Assembly (NCBI RefSeq): GCF_002240055.1
Contig: NZ_CP016753.1
Span: 1,550,001-1,614,000, forward strand
Reading direction: 5' to 3'
From: Leptotrichia sp. oral taxon 498
GTDB taxonomy: Bacteria; Fusobacteriota; Fusobacteriia; Fusobacteriales; Leptotrichiaceae
DNA length: 64,000 nucleotides
The notes under the pieces were generated by a model, which was not told the DNA's origin, searched no databases, and was given only the letters and a program-made list of their open reading frames with translations. Made by a program: the position numbers and the translations under genes. Positions 35,437 through 44,201 of the stretch are shown here, piece after piece; within the stretch, counting starts at the first letter, position 1, and every line of letters starts with the position of its first letter.

Positions 35437-36810
35437 ATGAAAAAATACGATGCAATAATAATTGGATTTGGAAAAGGTGGAAAAACTTTGGCAGGATTTT
35501 TGGCTGGGAAAGGTCAAAATGTGGCTTTGATTGAGAAATCGGATAAGATGTATGGAGGAACTTGTATAAATATTGGATGTATTCCTACGAAAAAGCTTGT
35601 TGACAGTACAAAAGTTCTTAAAAATAAAGGGTTAAATGGTATTGGGGAAAAGGAAAGATTTTATACAGAAAGTATAAATAATAAAAATACATTAATTGGT
35701 GCATTACGTGGAAAAAATTATGAAATGCTGGCTACAAAGGAAAATATTGATATTTACGATGGATTTGGAAGTTTTGCTTCAAAAAATGTAGTTAATATTG
35801 AAAGTAATGGGGAAAATGTTCAGATTGAAGGGGAAAAAATATTTATAAATACAGGTTCGACTACAATAATTCCTGGTATAAAAGGGCTCAAAGAAAGTAA
35901 TCATGTATATACAAGCACTTCAATTATGGAACTAAAAGAACTTCCTAAAAAATTGACTATTTTGGGAGCAGGGTACATTGGACTGGAATTTGCTTCGATG
36001 TATGCTGATTTTGGGTCAGAAGTTACGGTTATTGATTTGGCACAAAGACTTATGCCTAGAGAAGATGAAGAAATTGCTGAAAGGGCAAAGGCTATATTTG
36101 AGGCAAAAGGGGTTAAATTTTTACTGGAATCAAAAATTGAGGAAATTGTTGATAAAAATGGAAAAGGATATGTGCAAATTTCGCAAGGAGCAAGCAAGAG
36201 TGAAATTGAATCAGACGCAATTCTTGTGGCAATTGGAAGAAAGCCTAATACAGAAGGTCTTAATTTAGAAGCGGCAGGAGTAAAAACCGACGAAAAAGGT
36301 GCGGTTGTAGTTGATGAAACATTGAAAACAACAGCTGATAATATTTGGGCAATGGGAGATGTGAAAGGCGGACTTCAATTTACGTATATTTCTCTTGATG
36401 ACTTTAGAATAATAAGGGATAATCTTTACAATGGAGGAAACAGAACGGTAAACGACAGAAATGTAATTCCATACGGTGTATTTGTAAATCCGCCATTATC
36501 AAGAGTTGGAATGACTGAAAGCGAAGCGATTGCCAAAGGATATGAAGTAAAAACAGGAAGACTTGAAGCAATGGCAATTCCAAAAGCAAAAATAGAAGGT
36601 GTAACAGATGGACTGCTTAAAGCAGTTATAGATGCAAAAACAGATAAAATATTGGGATGTACTTTACTATGTAACACTTCCCACGAAATGATAAACATTG
36701 TTGCGGCGGCTATGAAAGCTGAACAAAAATATACATTCTTAAAAGATATGATATTTACTCATCCGACAATGAGCGAAGCTTTGAATGATTTATTTGGAAG
36801 CGTGAAATAA
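35437..36810 (+). CDS. rclA: RclA-like pyridine nucleotide-disulfide oxidoreductase
   Basis: 457 residues from the ATG at 35437 with AAGGACG upstream. It is a flavoprotein with FAD motif IIIGFGKGGKTLAG (7-20), redox pair C43/C48 in GGTCINIGCIPTK, NAD(P)H motif LGAGYIGLEFASM, and AMGDVKGGLQFTYISLDDFRI. It closes with THPTMSEALNDLF. Alignment by eye with E. coli RclA is close along the whole length. That enzyme reduces Cu(II) and protects against hypochlorous acid. The same role is likely here, relevant to an oral or mucosal host with neutrophils. Mercuric reductase is less likely, since the C-terminal Cys pair is missing. Confidence 0.9.
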   Translation: MKKYDAIIIGFGKGGKTLAGFLAGKGQNVALIEKSDKMYGGTCINIGCIPTKKLVDSTKVLKNKGLNGIGEKERFYTESINNKNTLIGALRGKNYEMLATKENIDIYDGFGSFASKNVVNIESNGENVQIEGEKIFINTGSTTIIPGIKGLKESNHVYTSTSIMELKELPKKLTILGAGYIGLEFASMYADFGSEVTVIDLAQRLMPREDEEIAERAKAIFEAKGVKFLLESKIEEIVDKNGKGYVQISQGASKSEIESDAILVAIGRKPNTEGLNLEAAGVKTDEKGAVVVDETLKTTADNIWAMGDVKGGLQFTYISLDDFRIIRDNLYNGGNRTVNDRNVIPYGVFVNPPLSRVGMTESEAIAKGYEVKTGRLEAMAIPKAKIEGVTDGLLKAVIDAKTDKILGCTLLCNTSHEMINIVAAAMKAEQKYTFLKDMIFTHPTMSEALNDLFGSVK

Positions 36811-36953
36811 ATTGAAAGAATTGATTGTGCTTATATTTTTGAATTTATTGATGCTTTATAGCTTATTTAGATTATTTTTTGGTTTTCATAAATTACAATA
36901 TTGAAATTAAGGGAATTTTAGAAAAAAATAACATTTGAAATTATATAAAAATT

Positions 36954-37019
36954 TTGATACAATAAATTTAAATTATTTTGTATCAATTGTTTCTATTTTA
37001 TGAACTATAAAAATAGAAA
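36954..37019 (+). promoter_or_regulatory. two adjacent palindromes upstream of the DUF3290-DUF421 genes
   Basis: TTGATACAA at 36954-36962 pairs with TTGTATCAA at 36978-36986. Directly after it TTTCTATTTT at 36990-36999 pairs with AAAATAGAAA at 37010-37019, just before the GGAGGAG ribosome-binding site. The first looks like a repressor operator; the second could be an RNA hairpin covering the translation start region. Confidence 0.45.
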
Positions 37020-37037
37020 AGGAGGAGATGTTAAAAT

Positions 37038-37481
37038 ATGGAATTTTATAATTTTACTTATTTAGAAAACCAAAAATTTGTAACAGATAAATTTTTTCTT
37101 GTTATAATAATTTTAGTGATAGCGTTTATATTGTTTGCATTTTGGAAATGGTTTAAAGGAAGCATTTCGCTTAGAGATAAACAGCTTAGTTTGCTTGGAT
37201 TGATGTTTATTTTCTTATTTGCATTATATCATTATGATAATTATAGAGCTAGAAATAATGAAGAAAAAGTTTATAAAAATTCGGCAAGTGTTATAAAAAA
37301 ATTATCTGAAAAATTTAAAGTTAGCGAAAATGATATTTTTATAAACACGCCTGAAATAACAGAGGACACTGTTTATAAAATAAAAGACAAATATTATCAA
37401 ATTCACTGGGTAGGAACTAATATTTTAGTTGAACAAATGACAGTTCCTTATGTGGATGAAGTAAAAATGCTTAAAGAATAA
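37038..37481 (+). CDS. DUF3290 family membrane protein
   Basis: 147 residues with two N-terminal membrane segments (FFLVIIILVIAFILFAFW; LSLLGLMFIFLFALY) and a soluble C-terminal domain with DKYYQIHWVGTNILVEQM. The order and HYDNYR after the second helix fit DUF3290. It is nearly always found directly before a DUF421 gene, as here (43 bases apart). GGAGGAG precedes the start. Function is unknown; the pair is presumed to act together in the membrane. Confidence 0.85.
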   Translation: MEFYNFTYLENQKFVTDKFFLVIIILVIAFILFAFWKWFKGSISLRDKQLSLLGLMFIFLFALYHYDNYRARNNEEKVYKNSASVIKKLSEKFKVSENDIFINTPEITEDTVYKIKDKYYQIHWVGTNILVEQMTVPYVDEVKMLKE

Positions 37482-37523
37482 TAGCATGGAAAAAAATATA
37501 AAAGAAAGGAAGATGATGTAATT

Positions 37524-38156
37524 TTGGATTTCATAATTCTTGTAGCAATAAAACTTACAATTGGATTTATTGCGTTAGTTTTGTTCATGAATTTAAATGG
37601 ACGGAGCCAATTGGCACCAACATCAACAGAAGATCAAATAGGTAACTATGTTCTTGGGGGAATTATCGGTGGTGTAATTTATAGTCCAAGTATATCAATA
37701 GTTCAATTTTTGATAGTTCTTTTAATATGGGGACTTTTAATGACAGTAACTGATTTTCTAAAAAATACAAATAAACGCGTAAAAAAAATGATAGATGGAC
37801 AAGTTGTGTATTTAATAAGAGATGGAAAAATGCTGACAGAAAATTTCGCACAAGCGACACTTTCAATTCCTGATTTTTACACAAAATTGAGAACAAAAGG
37901 AGTTACACAAATATCAGATATAGAAGAAGCTTTTATGGAATCAAATGGACAGCTTATCATTATACAAAAAGGTGAAAATGGTTACTCAAATTTATTGGTT
38001 TCAGAAGGAAATATACAGGAAGATAACCTGAAACATATTGGAAAAGATGAGAAGTGGTTAAAGGATGAATTAGCTAATTATAATGTTACAGATCTTAGTG
38101 AACTTTTCATTGTTGAATATGGTAGTGATGGGAAATTATTTATTGTTAAAAAGTAA
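37524..38156 (+). CDS. DUF421 (YetF-like) membrane protein
   Basis: 210 residues. The only start that fits is TTG at 37524, 11 bases after AGGAAG. Three membrane segments (FIILVAIKLTIGFIALVLFM; YVLGGIIGGVIY; FLIVLLIWGLLMTVTDFL) are followed by a cytoplasmic DUF421 domain (KKMIDGQVVYLIRDGKMLTE; then DIEEAFMESNGQLIIIQKG). YetF-type proteins are conserved but poorly characterised, with links to spore or stress membranes in Firmicutes. It is paired with DUF3290 upstream. Confidence 0.87.
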   Translation: MDFIILVAIKLTIGFIALVLFMNLNGRSQLAPTSTEDQIGNYVLGGIIGGVIYSPSISIVQFLIVLLIWGLLMTVTDFLKNTNKRVKKMIDGQVVYLIRDGKMLTENFAQATLSIPDFYTKLRTKGVTQISDIEEAFMESNGQLIIIQKGENGYSNLLVSEGNIQEDNLKHIGKDEKWLKDELANYNVTDLSELFIVEYGSDGKLFIVKK

Positions 38157-38175
38157 TGGATAATCAAAAGAAGAA

Positions 38176-38219
38176 AAATACTCAAACAGCGATGGAATTT
38201 GCTATCTGAGTATTTTTTA
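38176..38219 (+). terminator. terminator after the DUF421 gene
   Basis: AAATACTCA at 38176-38184 pairs with TGAGTATTT at 38207-38215 with extra inner pairs, followed by a T run. Confidence 0.75.
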
Positions 38220-38247
38220 TTTATTTTGTTAAAAAAATTAAATTTAT

Positions 38248-38276
38248 TTGACAATAATTGACTCGTTTGATAAAAT
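38248..38276 (+). promoter_or_regulatory. promoter for the mgtE leader, TTGACA-17-TAAAAT
   Basis: A consensus -35, TTGACA at 38248-38253, and TAAAAT at 38271-38276 are spaced 17 bases apart. Transcription would begin about 210 bases before the first mgtE start codon, leaving a long leader. Confidence 0.7.
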
Positions 38277-38327
38277 TTTATAGATAAGAAGCTTTAAATA
38301 AAAATTTATAATTTGGAGGTGGATGTT

Positions 38328-38405
38328 TTGAACGAGGAAGTCCCGGAAGAGAGATTTGAAAATTTAAATAATTTAAAATTTATGAATTTATGCAAATATG
38401 GATAA
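38328..38405 (+). CDS. candidate leader peptide upstream of mgtE (25 residues, acidic)
   Basis: GGAGG at 38315-38319 lies eight bases before a TTG start. An ATG at 38323 would give only MF. The frame encodes 25 residues beginning MNEEVPEERFENLNN and ending MNLCKYG, stop TAA at 38403-38405. The acidic, proline-containing start resembles the E. coli MgtL leader (EPDP), whose synthesis destabilises ribosomes at low Mg2+ and so controls mgtA. Because it precedes a Mg2+ transporter gene, I propose the same logic here. The peptide is short, so coding potential alone cannot prove it. Confidence 0.5.
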   Translation: MNEEVPEERFENLNNLKFMNLCKYG

Positions 38406-38450
38406 AGGGAATATCTTCGTATTGTTATTCTCCTGATTTTTATTTGCATA
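38389..38450 (+). promoter_or_regulatory. hairpin overlapping the end of the leader ORF
   Basis: TATGCAAATA at 38389-38398 pairs perfectly with TATTTGCATA at 38441-38450 (10 pairs). An inner stem GGGAAT/ATTCTCC near 38408-38433 adds to it. The leader stop codon is inside the structure, so ribosome position on the leader would decide whether the hairpin forms. mgtE starts 43 bases further on. Confidence 0.5.
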
Positions 38451-38492
38451 TAAAGTTAAAAAATTGAAAATGCAAAAGAGAAAGGAGATTTA

Positions 38493-39842
38493 ATGATGGA
38501 AAACAACATTATTCAAAAACTTATAGATGAAAAAAAATATTTTGAAATTAGAAAATATTTAAACGATTTAAACATTGTGGAAGTTTCAGAGCTGCTAAAT
38601 CAGTTTGAATCTTCTGAATTAATAATGATTTTTAGGTTACTTTCCAAAAATAGGGCAGCTGATGTATTTTCGTATCTGGACAGTGAACATCAGGAAATGA
38701 TTATTAAAACCATGACAGATGTGGAAACAAAAAATATATTTGATGAGCTTTATTTTGACGATATTGTCGATATTATCGAGGAGATGCCATCAAATGTGGT
38801 CAAAAAGATACTAAAGAATACCGATGCAAAAGATAGACACACAATAAATCTTTTGTTAAAATATCCTGAAAATTCAGCTGGAAGCATTATGACAACTGAA
38901 TACATGGATTTGAAAAAGAATATGACAGCTTCTTCTGCAATTTTTAAAATTAGGGATGTTATGGAAGATATGGCAAATGTCTATACCTGCTATGTGATTG
39001 ACGAAGGTAGAAGGCTGGAAGGAGTAATTTCCCTAAAAGAACTTATTACGAGCAAGGATGATGAACCGATTCAAAATCTTATGAATAAAAATGTGATAAG
39101 TGTTCATGCAAATGATGATCAGGAAAAGGTTGCGGAAATAATAAAAAAATATAATCTTATCGTACTTCCTGTGACTGATGATGAAAATAGACTCTTAGGA
39201 ATCATTACGATTGATGATGTAATGGATGTTGTGGAACAGGAAGCGACAGAGGATTTTCATAGAATGGCTGGGATTTCGCCTGTGGAGGAGTCTTATTTAA
39301 AAACAAGCGCCTTTACAATGGCAAGACAAAGAATTAGCTGGCTTATTGTGCTTATGATTTCTGCTACATTTACTGGAAGAATTATAAGTAAATATGAAGA
39401 TGTGCTGCAGTCTGTAGTTATACTTTCTTCATTTATTCCTATGCTAATGGATACTGGAGGAAATGCAGGTGCACAGTCTTCGACAATTGTAGTCCGTGCT
39501 TTGGCATTGGGGGAAGTTGATACAAAAGATACTTTTAAAATATTAAAAAAAGAATTTCTTATTTCATTTATAGTAGCTATTGTTTTGGCGGCAATAAATT
39601 TTTTAAGAATTATAACTTTGACAAAAACACCTTTAAATGTTGCAATGACAGTTTCAGTAACTTTAATTTTTGTAGTTATAATTTCTAAAATAATAGGTGC
39701 TTTTTTACCTGTTATCGCTAAAGCCTTTAAAATGGATCCGGCAATAATGGCAGGACCTTTAATAACTACGATTTTAGATGCGCTTACTCTTACTATTTAC
39801 TTTAGATTTGCAACTATGTTTTTAAGTAATGTTATAAAGTAA
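38493..39842 (+). CDS. mgtE: magnesium transporter MgtE, copy 1
   Basis: 449 residues, AAGGAG before an ATG-ATG start. MgtE N-domain at about 15-130 (YLDSEHQEMIIKTMTDVET; FDDIVDIIEEMPSNVVKKIL). Two CBS domains follow at about 130-255 (PENSAGSIMTTEYMDL; LPVTDDENRLLGIITIDDVMDVVEQEATEDFHRMAG). Five membrane helices make up the C-terminal pore, with PMLMDTGGNAGAQSSTIVVRAL and MAGPLITTILDALTLTIYF. The cytoplasmic domains bind Mg2+ and close the channel when it is plentiful. The pore Asp in the last helix is present. Its leader is described separately. Confidence 0.96.
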   Translation: MMENNIIQKLIDEKKYFEIRKYLNDLNIVEVSELLNQFESSELIMIFRLLSKNRAADVFSYLDSEHQEMIIKTMTDVETKNIFDELYFDDIVDIIEEMPSNVVKKILKNTDAKDRHTINLLLKYPENSAGSIMTTEYMDLKKNMTASSAIFKIRDVMEDMANVYTCYVIDEGRRLEGVISLKELITSKDDEPIQNLMNKNVISVHANDDQEKVAEIIKKYNLIVLPVTDDENRLLGIITIDDVMDVVEQEATEDFHRMAGISPVEESYLKTSAFTMARQRISWLIVLMISATFTGRIISKYEDVLQSVVILSSFIPMLMDTGGNAGAQSSTIVVRALALGEVDTKDTFKILKKEFLISFIVAIVLAAINFLRIITLTKTPLNVAMTVSVTLIFVVIISKIIGAFLPVIAKAFKMDPAIMAGPLITTILDALTLTIYFRFATMFLSNVIK

Positions 39843-39946
39843 ATATTTTTATAAAATAATGTTTTATAAAATTTAAGAATATAAAAATTGATTGTCTAAT
39901 CGAAGTTATATGATAACTAATATAGGAAAAATGAGGTGAGAAAAAA

Positions 39947-41296
39947 ATGAAAAAAATAAAAAGAATAATTGAAGATCTTTTGAAAGAAAAAAAATATTTT
40001 GAGATAAAAAAAGAATTAGATAAATTAAATGCAGTTGAAATTTCAGATGTGATAAATTTATTTAAACTGCCAGAGCTTGTAATAATGATTTTTAGACTTT
40101 TAAAAAAGGATAAAGCAGCCGATGTATTTTCATATTTGGACAGCGAACATCAGGAAATGATTATTCACGCTTCAACTGATGTTGAAACACGAGAAATATT
40201 TGATGAACTGTATTTTGATGATATTGTCGACATTATCGAGGAAATGCCGTCGGATATTGTAAAAAAAATCTTGAAAAATACAGATAGAAAAGATAGACAC
40301 TTGATAAATCAGCTTCTAAAATATCCAGATAATTCAGCTGGAAGCATTATGACGACTGAATATGTGGATTTTCAGAAAAATATGACAGTTCAAGAGGCGA
40401 TAGGACAGCTTAAAAAAACTGGGAAAGACAAGGAAAATATTTATACTTGCTATGTTACTGACAAAAGCGGGAAATTGGAAGGCGTACTTTCATTAAAGGA
40501 ATTAATTTCTAAAAAGGACAGTGCTGTAATTGAAGATATTATGAATACAAATTTTGTAAGTGTAAATACACATGATGATCAGGAAAAAGTTGCAGATTTA
40601 TTTAAAAAGTACGATTTTATCGTTATGCCAGTTGTTGACCATGAAAATAGGCTTTTGGGAATAATTACGGTGGATGACGTTTTGGATGTTGTGGATCAGG
40701 AAGTTACGGAAGATTTTCACAAAATGGCTGGAATTACTTCACCTACTGATGATTCTTATTTAAAGACAAGTGTCTTTACGATGGCAAGACAAAGAATTGG
40801 GTGGCTTGCAGTTCTTATGATTTCTGACACAATTTCTGGAAATATAATACAAGGCTATGAAAAAGTTTTGGCAAAGTCAATAATTTTAACGGCATTTATT
40901 CCAATGCTTATGTCAAGCGGTGGAAATGTCGGTTCACAATCTTCAACGGTTGTAATCCGTTCACTTGCACTTGGGGAAATTTCTCCAAAAGATGCCTTTA
41001 AAGTGATTAAAAAGGAATTTTCAATTGGAATAATGGTTTCAATAGTTTTGGCGATATTAAATTTTATAAGACTTGTAACACTTGAAAAAACTAATTTTAT
41101 AATTGCTTTTGTCGTTTCATTGACACTTGTATTTACAGTAATAGTTTCAAAGCTAGTAGGAGCACTGCTTCCACTTGGGGCAAAAATTGTGAAGGCTGAT
41201 CCGGCGGTTATGGCAACACCTTTGATAACAACGATTTCTGATGCTGTAACACTTATAATTTATTTTAATTTTGCAACAATGTTTTTGAAACTTTAG
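39947..41296 (+). CDS. mgtE: magnesium transporter MgtE, copy 2
   Basis: 449 residues, 104 bases after the first mgtE and strongly similar to it throughout, so a tandem duplication. ATGAGGTGAG precedes the start. All domains and the pore motif (PMLMSSGGNVGSQSSTVVIR; MATPLITTISDAVTLIIYF) are retained. No leader ORF or hairpin comparable to copy 1 is visible in the short spacer, so it is probably read through from copy 1. Two MgtE dimers with different Mg2+ set points, or heterodimers, are possible. Confidence 0.96.
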   Translation: MKKIKRIIEDLLKEKKYFEIKKELDKLNAVEISDVINLFKLPELVIMIFRLLKKDKAADVFSYLDSEHQEMIIHASTDVETREIFDELYFDDIVDIIEEMPSDIVKKILKNTDRKDRHLINQLLKYPDNSAGSIMTTEYVDFQKNMTVQEAIGQLKKTGKDKENIYTCYVTDKSGKLEGVLSLKELISKKDSAVIEDIMNTNFVSVNTHDDQEKVADLFKKYDFIVMPVVDHENRLLGIITVDDVLDVVDQEVTEDFHKMAGITSPTDDSYLKTSVFTMARQRIGWLAVLMISDTISGNIIQGYEKVLAKSIILTAFIPMLMSSGGNVGSQSSTVVIRSLALGEISPKDAFKVIKKEFSIGIMVSIVLAILNFIRLVTLEKTNFIIAFVVSLTLVFTVIVSKLVGALLPLGAKIVKADPAVMATPLITTISDAVTLIIYFNFATMFLKL

Positions 41297-41335
41297 TAAA
41301 TTACGGAAATTAAATGTTTTAAAAATATAATTAAG

Positions 41336-41364
41336 TTTACAAAGCAGAAAAAATGTAGTATAAT
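41336..41364 (+). promoter_or_regulatory. promoter ahead of mreC, TTTACA-17-TATAAT
   Basis: TTTACA at 41336-41341 and TATAAT at 41359-41364, spacing 17. It leaves a leader of about 180 AT-rich bases before mreC in which I see no ORF or strong hairpin. Confidence 0.65.
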
Positions 41365-41551
41365 AAAAAAGTGAGTTTATTGGTATAGTACAATATAAAA
41401 ATAAGCATATTTCAAATCGTGCAAAAATAAAATTAACTATTGATAAAGTGCGATAAATGTGTTATATTTAGATTGTAGGTATGTTATAAACTTATAGGTA
41501 AAATTAACATTTTGAAAGTTGGTTTTATTACAAATTTATGAGAGGAAATAA

Positions 41552-42475
41552 ATGATGAAAATAGGTAGAGAGTTTTCTGATAAAAAAAGCACCGGGAGGA
41601 ATATTTTAATACTGATAGTCATAATAATTATACTATTCGCACTAAAAAATAGAATTTCCAGTTCATTTTCCTTTTTGGACGGGATTACTAAAGAAATAGA
41701 TTTTAAGCTTGTAAAAGTTAAAAGTATGTTATATACTCAAACTTTAAAATTAAAATCTAGAGTACAGGACATCAGTTACATCGAAGAATATGTAAAAAAC
41801 AATAAGACAAGAGATTTTGAACTGCAAAAAAATAAGGTTCAAAACACAGAATTAGCATATTTAAAAGTTGAAAATGAAAATTTGAGAAAAATGCTTGATA
41901 TGCGTCAAAAAAATCCCGCTGAGTTTATTGCGGCAGATGTTGCATTAGTGGAAAATATAAATTATTCAGAGAAGTTTTTTATCAATAAAGGTCAAAATCA
42001 AGGAGTAAAATTAAATTTACCAGTTATGTACAATGGTTATTTAATCGGAAAAATCTCAAAAGTTGATGCGGAATATTCAGAAGTTACTCTTTTGACAAGT
42101 AAAAACTCAAAATTAAGCGTAACTTTGAATGGTACGAATTTACAGATTTTGCGTGGAAATGGAGATGGAACCTTTTCAGTACAAAACTTTAATGAAGGTT
42201 CAGTTAACGAAAAGACATTATTTAACATAGAAACTTCAGGTGTGAGTGATGTTTTTCCAAAAGGAATAAAAGTGGGGACGTTTAAATTAAAAGATTTAAA
42301 TGCGTTCAAAAAAATAAAAGAAATCAGATTTACACCAGAATATGATATTTTTCAAATCCAAAATGTAATGGTTTATAAATGGAGCAGAAACGATGTAATT
42401 GACAGTCAAATTCAGACTCAGGTAAATTTGGAAAAAGAACAGGATTCAGAGAAATCTCACGATTCAGTGCAATAA
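41552..42475 (+). CDS. mreC: rod shape-determining protein MreC
   Basis: 307 residues with AGAGGAAA upstream. It has a single N-terminal membrane helix (NILILIVIIIILFALKN), a coiled coil at about 65-120 (ELAYLKVENENLRKMLD), and the periplasmic beta domain (NYSEKFFINKGQNQGVKLNL; GYLIGKISKVDAEYSEVTLL; VSDVFPKGIKVGTF). This is the normal MreC layout. MreC is a bitopic scaffold of the elongasome. mreB and mreD are not adjacent. It begins a run of envelope and housekeeping genes. The Ser/Glu-rich C-terminal tail is dispensable in relatives. Confidence 0.93.
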   Translation: MMKIGREFSDKKSTGRNILILIVIIIILFALKNRISSSFSFLDGITKEIDFKLVKVKSMLYTQTLKLKSRVQDISYIEEYVKNNKTRDFELQKNKVQNTELAYLKVENENLRKMLDMRQKNPAEFIAADVALVENINYSEKFFINKGQNQGVKLNLPVMYNGYLIGKISKVDAEYSEVTLLTSKNSKLSVTLNGTNLQILRGNGDGTFSVQNFNEGSVNEKTLFNIETSGVSDVFPKGIKVGTFKLKDLNAFKKIKEIRFTPEYDIFQIQNVMVYKWSRNDVIDSQIQTQVNLEKEQDSEKSHDSVQ

Positions 42476-42516
42476 AACTTAGTTTAACTTTTAAAATAAT
42501 TTTTGGAGGATAAAAG

Positions 42517-43056
42517 ATGTTTAAAAAATTAACAATGAGTAAATTAGTAATATTAATGACAATTTTTATTTCAGTTTTTTCTTTTTCAAAAGATTTTTGG
42601 GAAAAGAGAAATTTTACCGTAAATGTGACTGAAGATGTGACAATTAATGGTCAAAATAGAAGCAAAAGATATATAATGAGCTACAATTCAGGAACATTAA
42701 AATTGCAAATTACAGCTCCTAGCGTGAATCGAGGTGAAATTTACACATTTAGCGGAAACACAAAAACTGTTTATTATCCTTCTTTAAAACAAACTGTTAA
42801 ACAAAAAGTTGAAAAAGATGAAGCAAATATTTTGGCAGTATTTAACAAAATAGCGAGAATAAATGGTAAAAAAACGCAGACTAAAAATGGAGATACATTT
42901 CATTTTTCAGGAAATTGGCTAACTTCAATTACTAGCAAAGGATATACAGTAAATTTCAGCGATTATAAGTTGTCAAATGGCTATTATTTCCCAACAAAAA
43001 TTTCTGTAAAAGACGGAAATTCACAAGTGATTTACAGATTATCAAATTTTAAATAA
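42517..43056 (+). CDS. LolA-like periplasmic lipoprotein carrier
   Basis: 179 residues with a signal peptide (MSKLVILMTIFISVFSFS) and TTGGAGGA upstream. The mature part is an open beta barrel of LolA/LolB type (RSKRYIMSYNSGTLKLQITA; EIYTFSGNTKTVYYPSLKQ; DTFHFSGNWLTSI; YYFPTKISVKDGNSQVIYRL). LolA carries lipoproteins across the periplasm. A LolC/E-D-like ABC transporter lies 2.5 kb downstream, which supports the role. Sequence identity to proteobacterial LolA is low, so the call rests on fold pattern and context. Confidence 0.68.
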   Translation: MFKKLTMSKLVILMTIFISVFSFSKDFWEKRNFTVNVTEDVTINGQNRSKRYIMSYNSGTLKLQITAPSVNRGEIYTFSGNTKTVYYPSLKQTVKQKVEKDEANILAVFNKIARINGKKTQTKNGDTFHFSGNWLTSITSKGYTVNFSDYKLSNGYYFPTKISVKDGNSQVIYRLSNFK

Positions 43057-43064
43057 AGGTTTTT

Positions 43065-43739
43065 ATGAAAATTTTTAAAATAAATGGAATAATTTTAAAA
43101 AAAAAGGAATATGGAGAAAATAATTTATTAGTTACTATTTTTTCTAAAGAAATTGGTAAAATTGTGGCAATGTCATTTGGAATAACAAAGTCCAAAAAAA
43201 GAAATTTAGCCGCATATAATCCGATGAATGTTGTCGAATTTACCATTTCTAAAAGAAATAATTTTTATTCAATAAAAGAGGCAAATATAACAAAAGTTTT
43301 TAAAAATATTTTGATTGACATTGAAAAATTGGAAATTTCGTTATATATTCTAGATAGTATAGATAAAATTTATGATGAAGTTGTGGAAAATGAAAGATTT
43401 TTTTTAAAATTGATAAATATTTTGAACTATATAAACGAAGCGATTAATCTAAAAAGAGGATATAAATATTATATTGTTTTGGCGTTCTTGCATAGAATTA
43501 TGACTGAACACGGAATTTATGAAATTAGTGAAGTAAAATCACTATTAAAAAAAGAATTGTTTTTAGAATATAAAAAAATATTAGCTTTAAATAAAGATTT
43601 AAATTTTCAGAAAAAAGTTGAAGAGCATAAAAAAAATTTAAAAAAAATAGTTATTATTTTTGAAAAATACATAAATATGCAGTTGCAAGTGGAACTAAAT
43701 GTACAAAAATTTATTTTGGAGGGAATTTATGGAAAATAA
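43065..43739 (+). CDS. recO: DNA repair protein RecO
   Basis: 224 residues. The N-terminal OB fold is evident (KINGIILKKKEYGENNLLVTIFSKEIGKIVAMSFG, followed by a basic KSKKRN). A helical domain follows. The C-terminal zinc-finger cysteines found in many RecO proteins are missing, and the protein is slightly short. RecO loads RecA on SSB-coated gaps with RecR. It starts eight bases after the LolA-like gene and overlaps the next gene by 11 bases. Confidence 0.85.
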   Translation: MKIFKINGIILKKKEYGENNLLVTIFSKEIGKIVAMSFGITKSKKRNLAAYNPMNVVEFTISKRNNFYSIKEANITKVFKNILIDIEKLEISLYILDSIDKIYDEVVENERFFLKLINILNYINEAINLKRGYKYYIVLAFLHRIMTEHGIYEISEVKSLLKKELFLEYKKILALNKDLNFQKKVEEHKKNLKKIVIIFEKYINMQLQVELNVQKFILEGIYGK

Positions 43740-44193
43740 AAAGATAGCTGATTATATTCAGACGGACACGATTTGTTTGAATTTAAAATCAACCAGTAAG
43801 AATTCGGTTATAAAAGAACTTTTTGAAAATTTAAAGAAATGTGGTTTGGTAAAAGATGAAGAATTGGCGCTAAATGATATTTTTTTGCGTGAAAAAATGG
43901 GAACCACGGGAATTGGAAGGAAAATTGCTCTGCCTCATGCTAAAACTAAAGCTGTCAATGAGTTAATAATAACTTTGGGGATTTCTAAGGATGGAATTGA
44001 ATATGAATCACTTGACGAAGATAAAGTAAATATTTTCTTTATGTTCTTATGTCCTGAAAATCAAACTCAGGAATACTTGAGAATACTTGCGAGAATCTCT
44101 AGATTTATTAGGGAAACAAGGTTTGTTGATTCTTTGTTAAGAGCAAGGTCAAATGAAGAAATTGAAAAAATAATAAGAGAAGAAGAAAATTAG
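43729..44193 (+). CDS. PTS EIIA-type (PtsN-like) protein
   Basis: 154 residues from the ATG at 43729, which follows TGGAGGG; the longer frame to 43699 lies inside recO. It is an EIIA-fructose/nitrogen fold with phospho-acceptor H70 in KIALPHAKTKAV and FLREKMGTTGIG before it. No EIIB/EIIC genes are nearby. It is therefore likely a regulatory PtsN-like protein and not part of a sugar transporter, though a fructose IIA cannot be excluded. Confidence 0.87.
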   Translation: MENKKIADYIQTDTICLNLKSTSKNSVIKELFENLKKCGLVKDEELALNDIFLREKMGTTGIGRKIALPHAKTKAVNELIITLGISKDGIEYESLDEDKVNIFFMFLCPENQTQEYLRILARISRFIRETRFVDSLLRARSNEEIEKIIREEEN

Positions 44194-44201
44194 GTGAAAT
44201 T

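Noticed and set aside
38277-38492. M-box (ykoK) Mg2+ riboswitch before mgtE
   Set aside because: The conserved GGTGAGGCTCC-type core and multi-stem layout are not visible; the leader is better explained by an ORF and a single hairpin. A covariance-model search would settle it.
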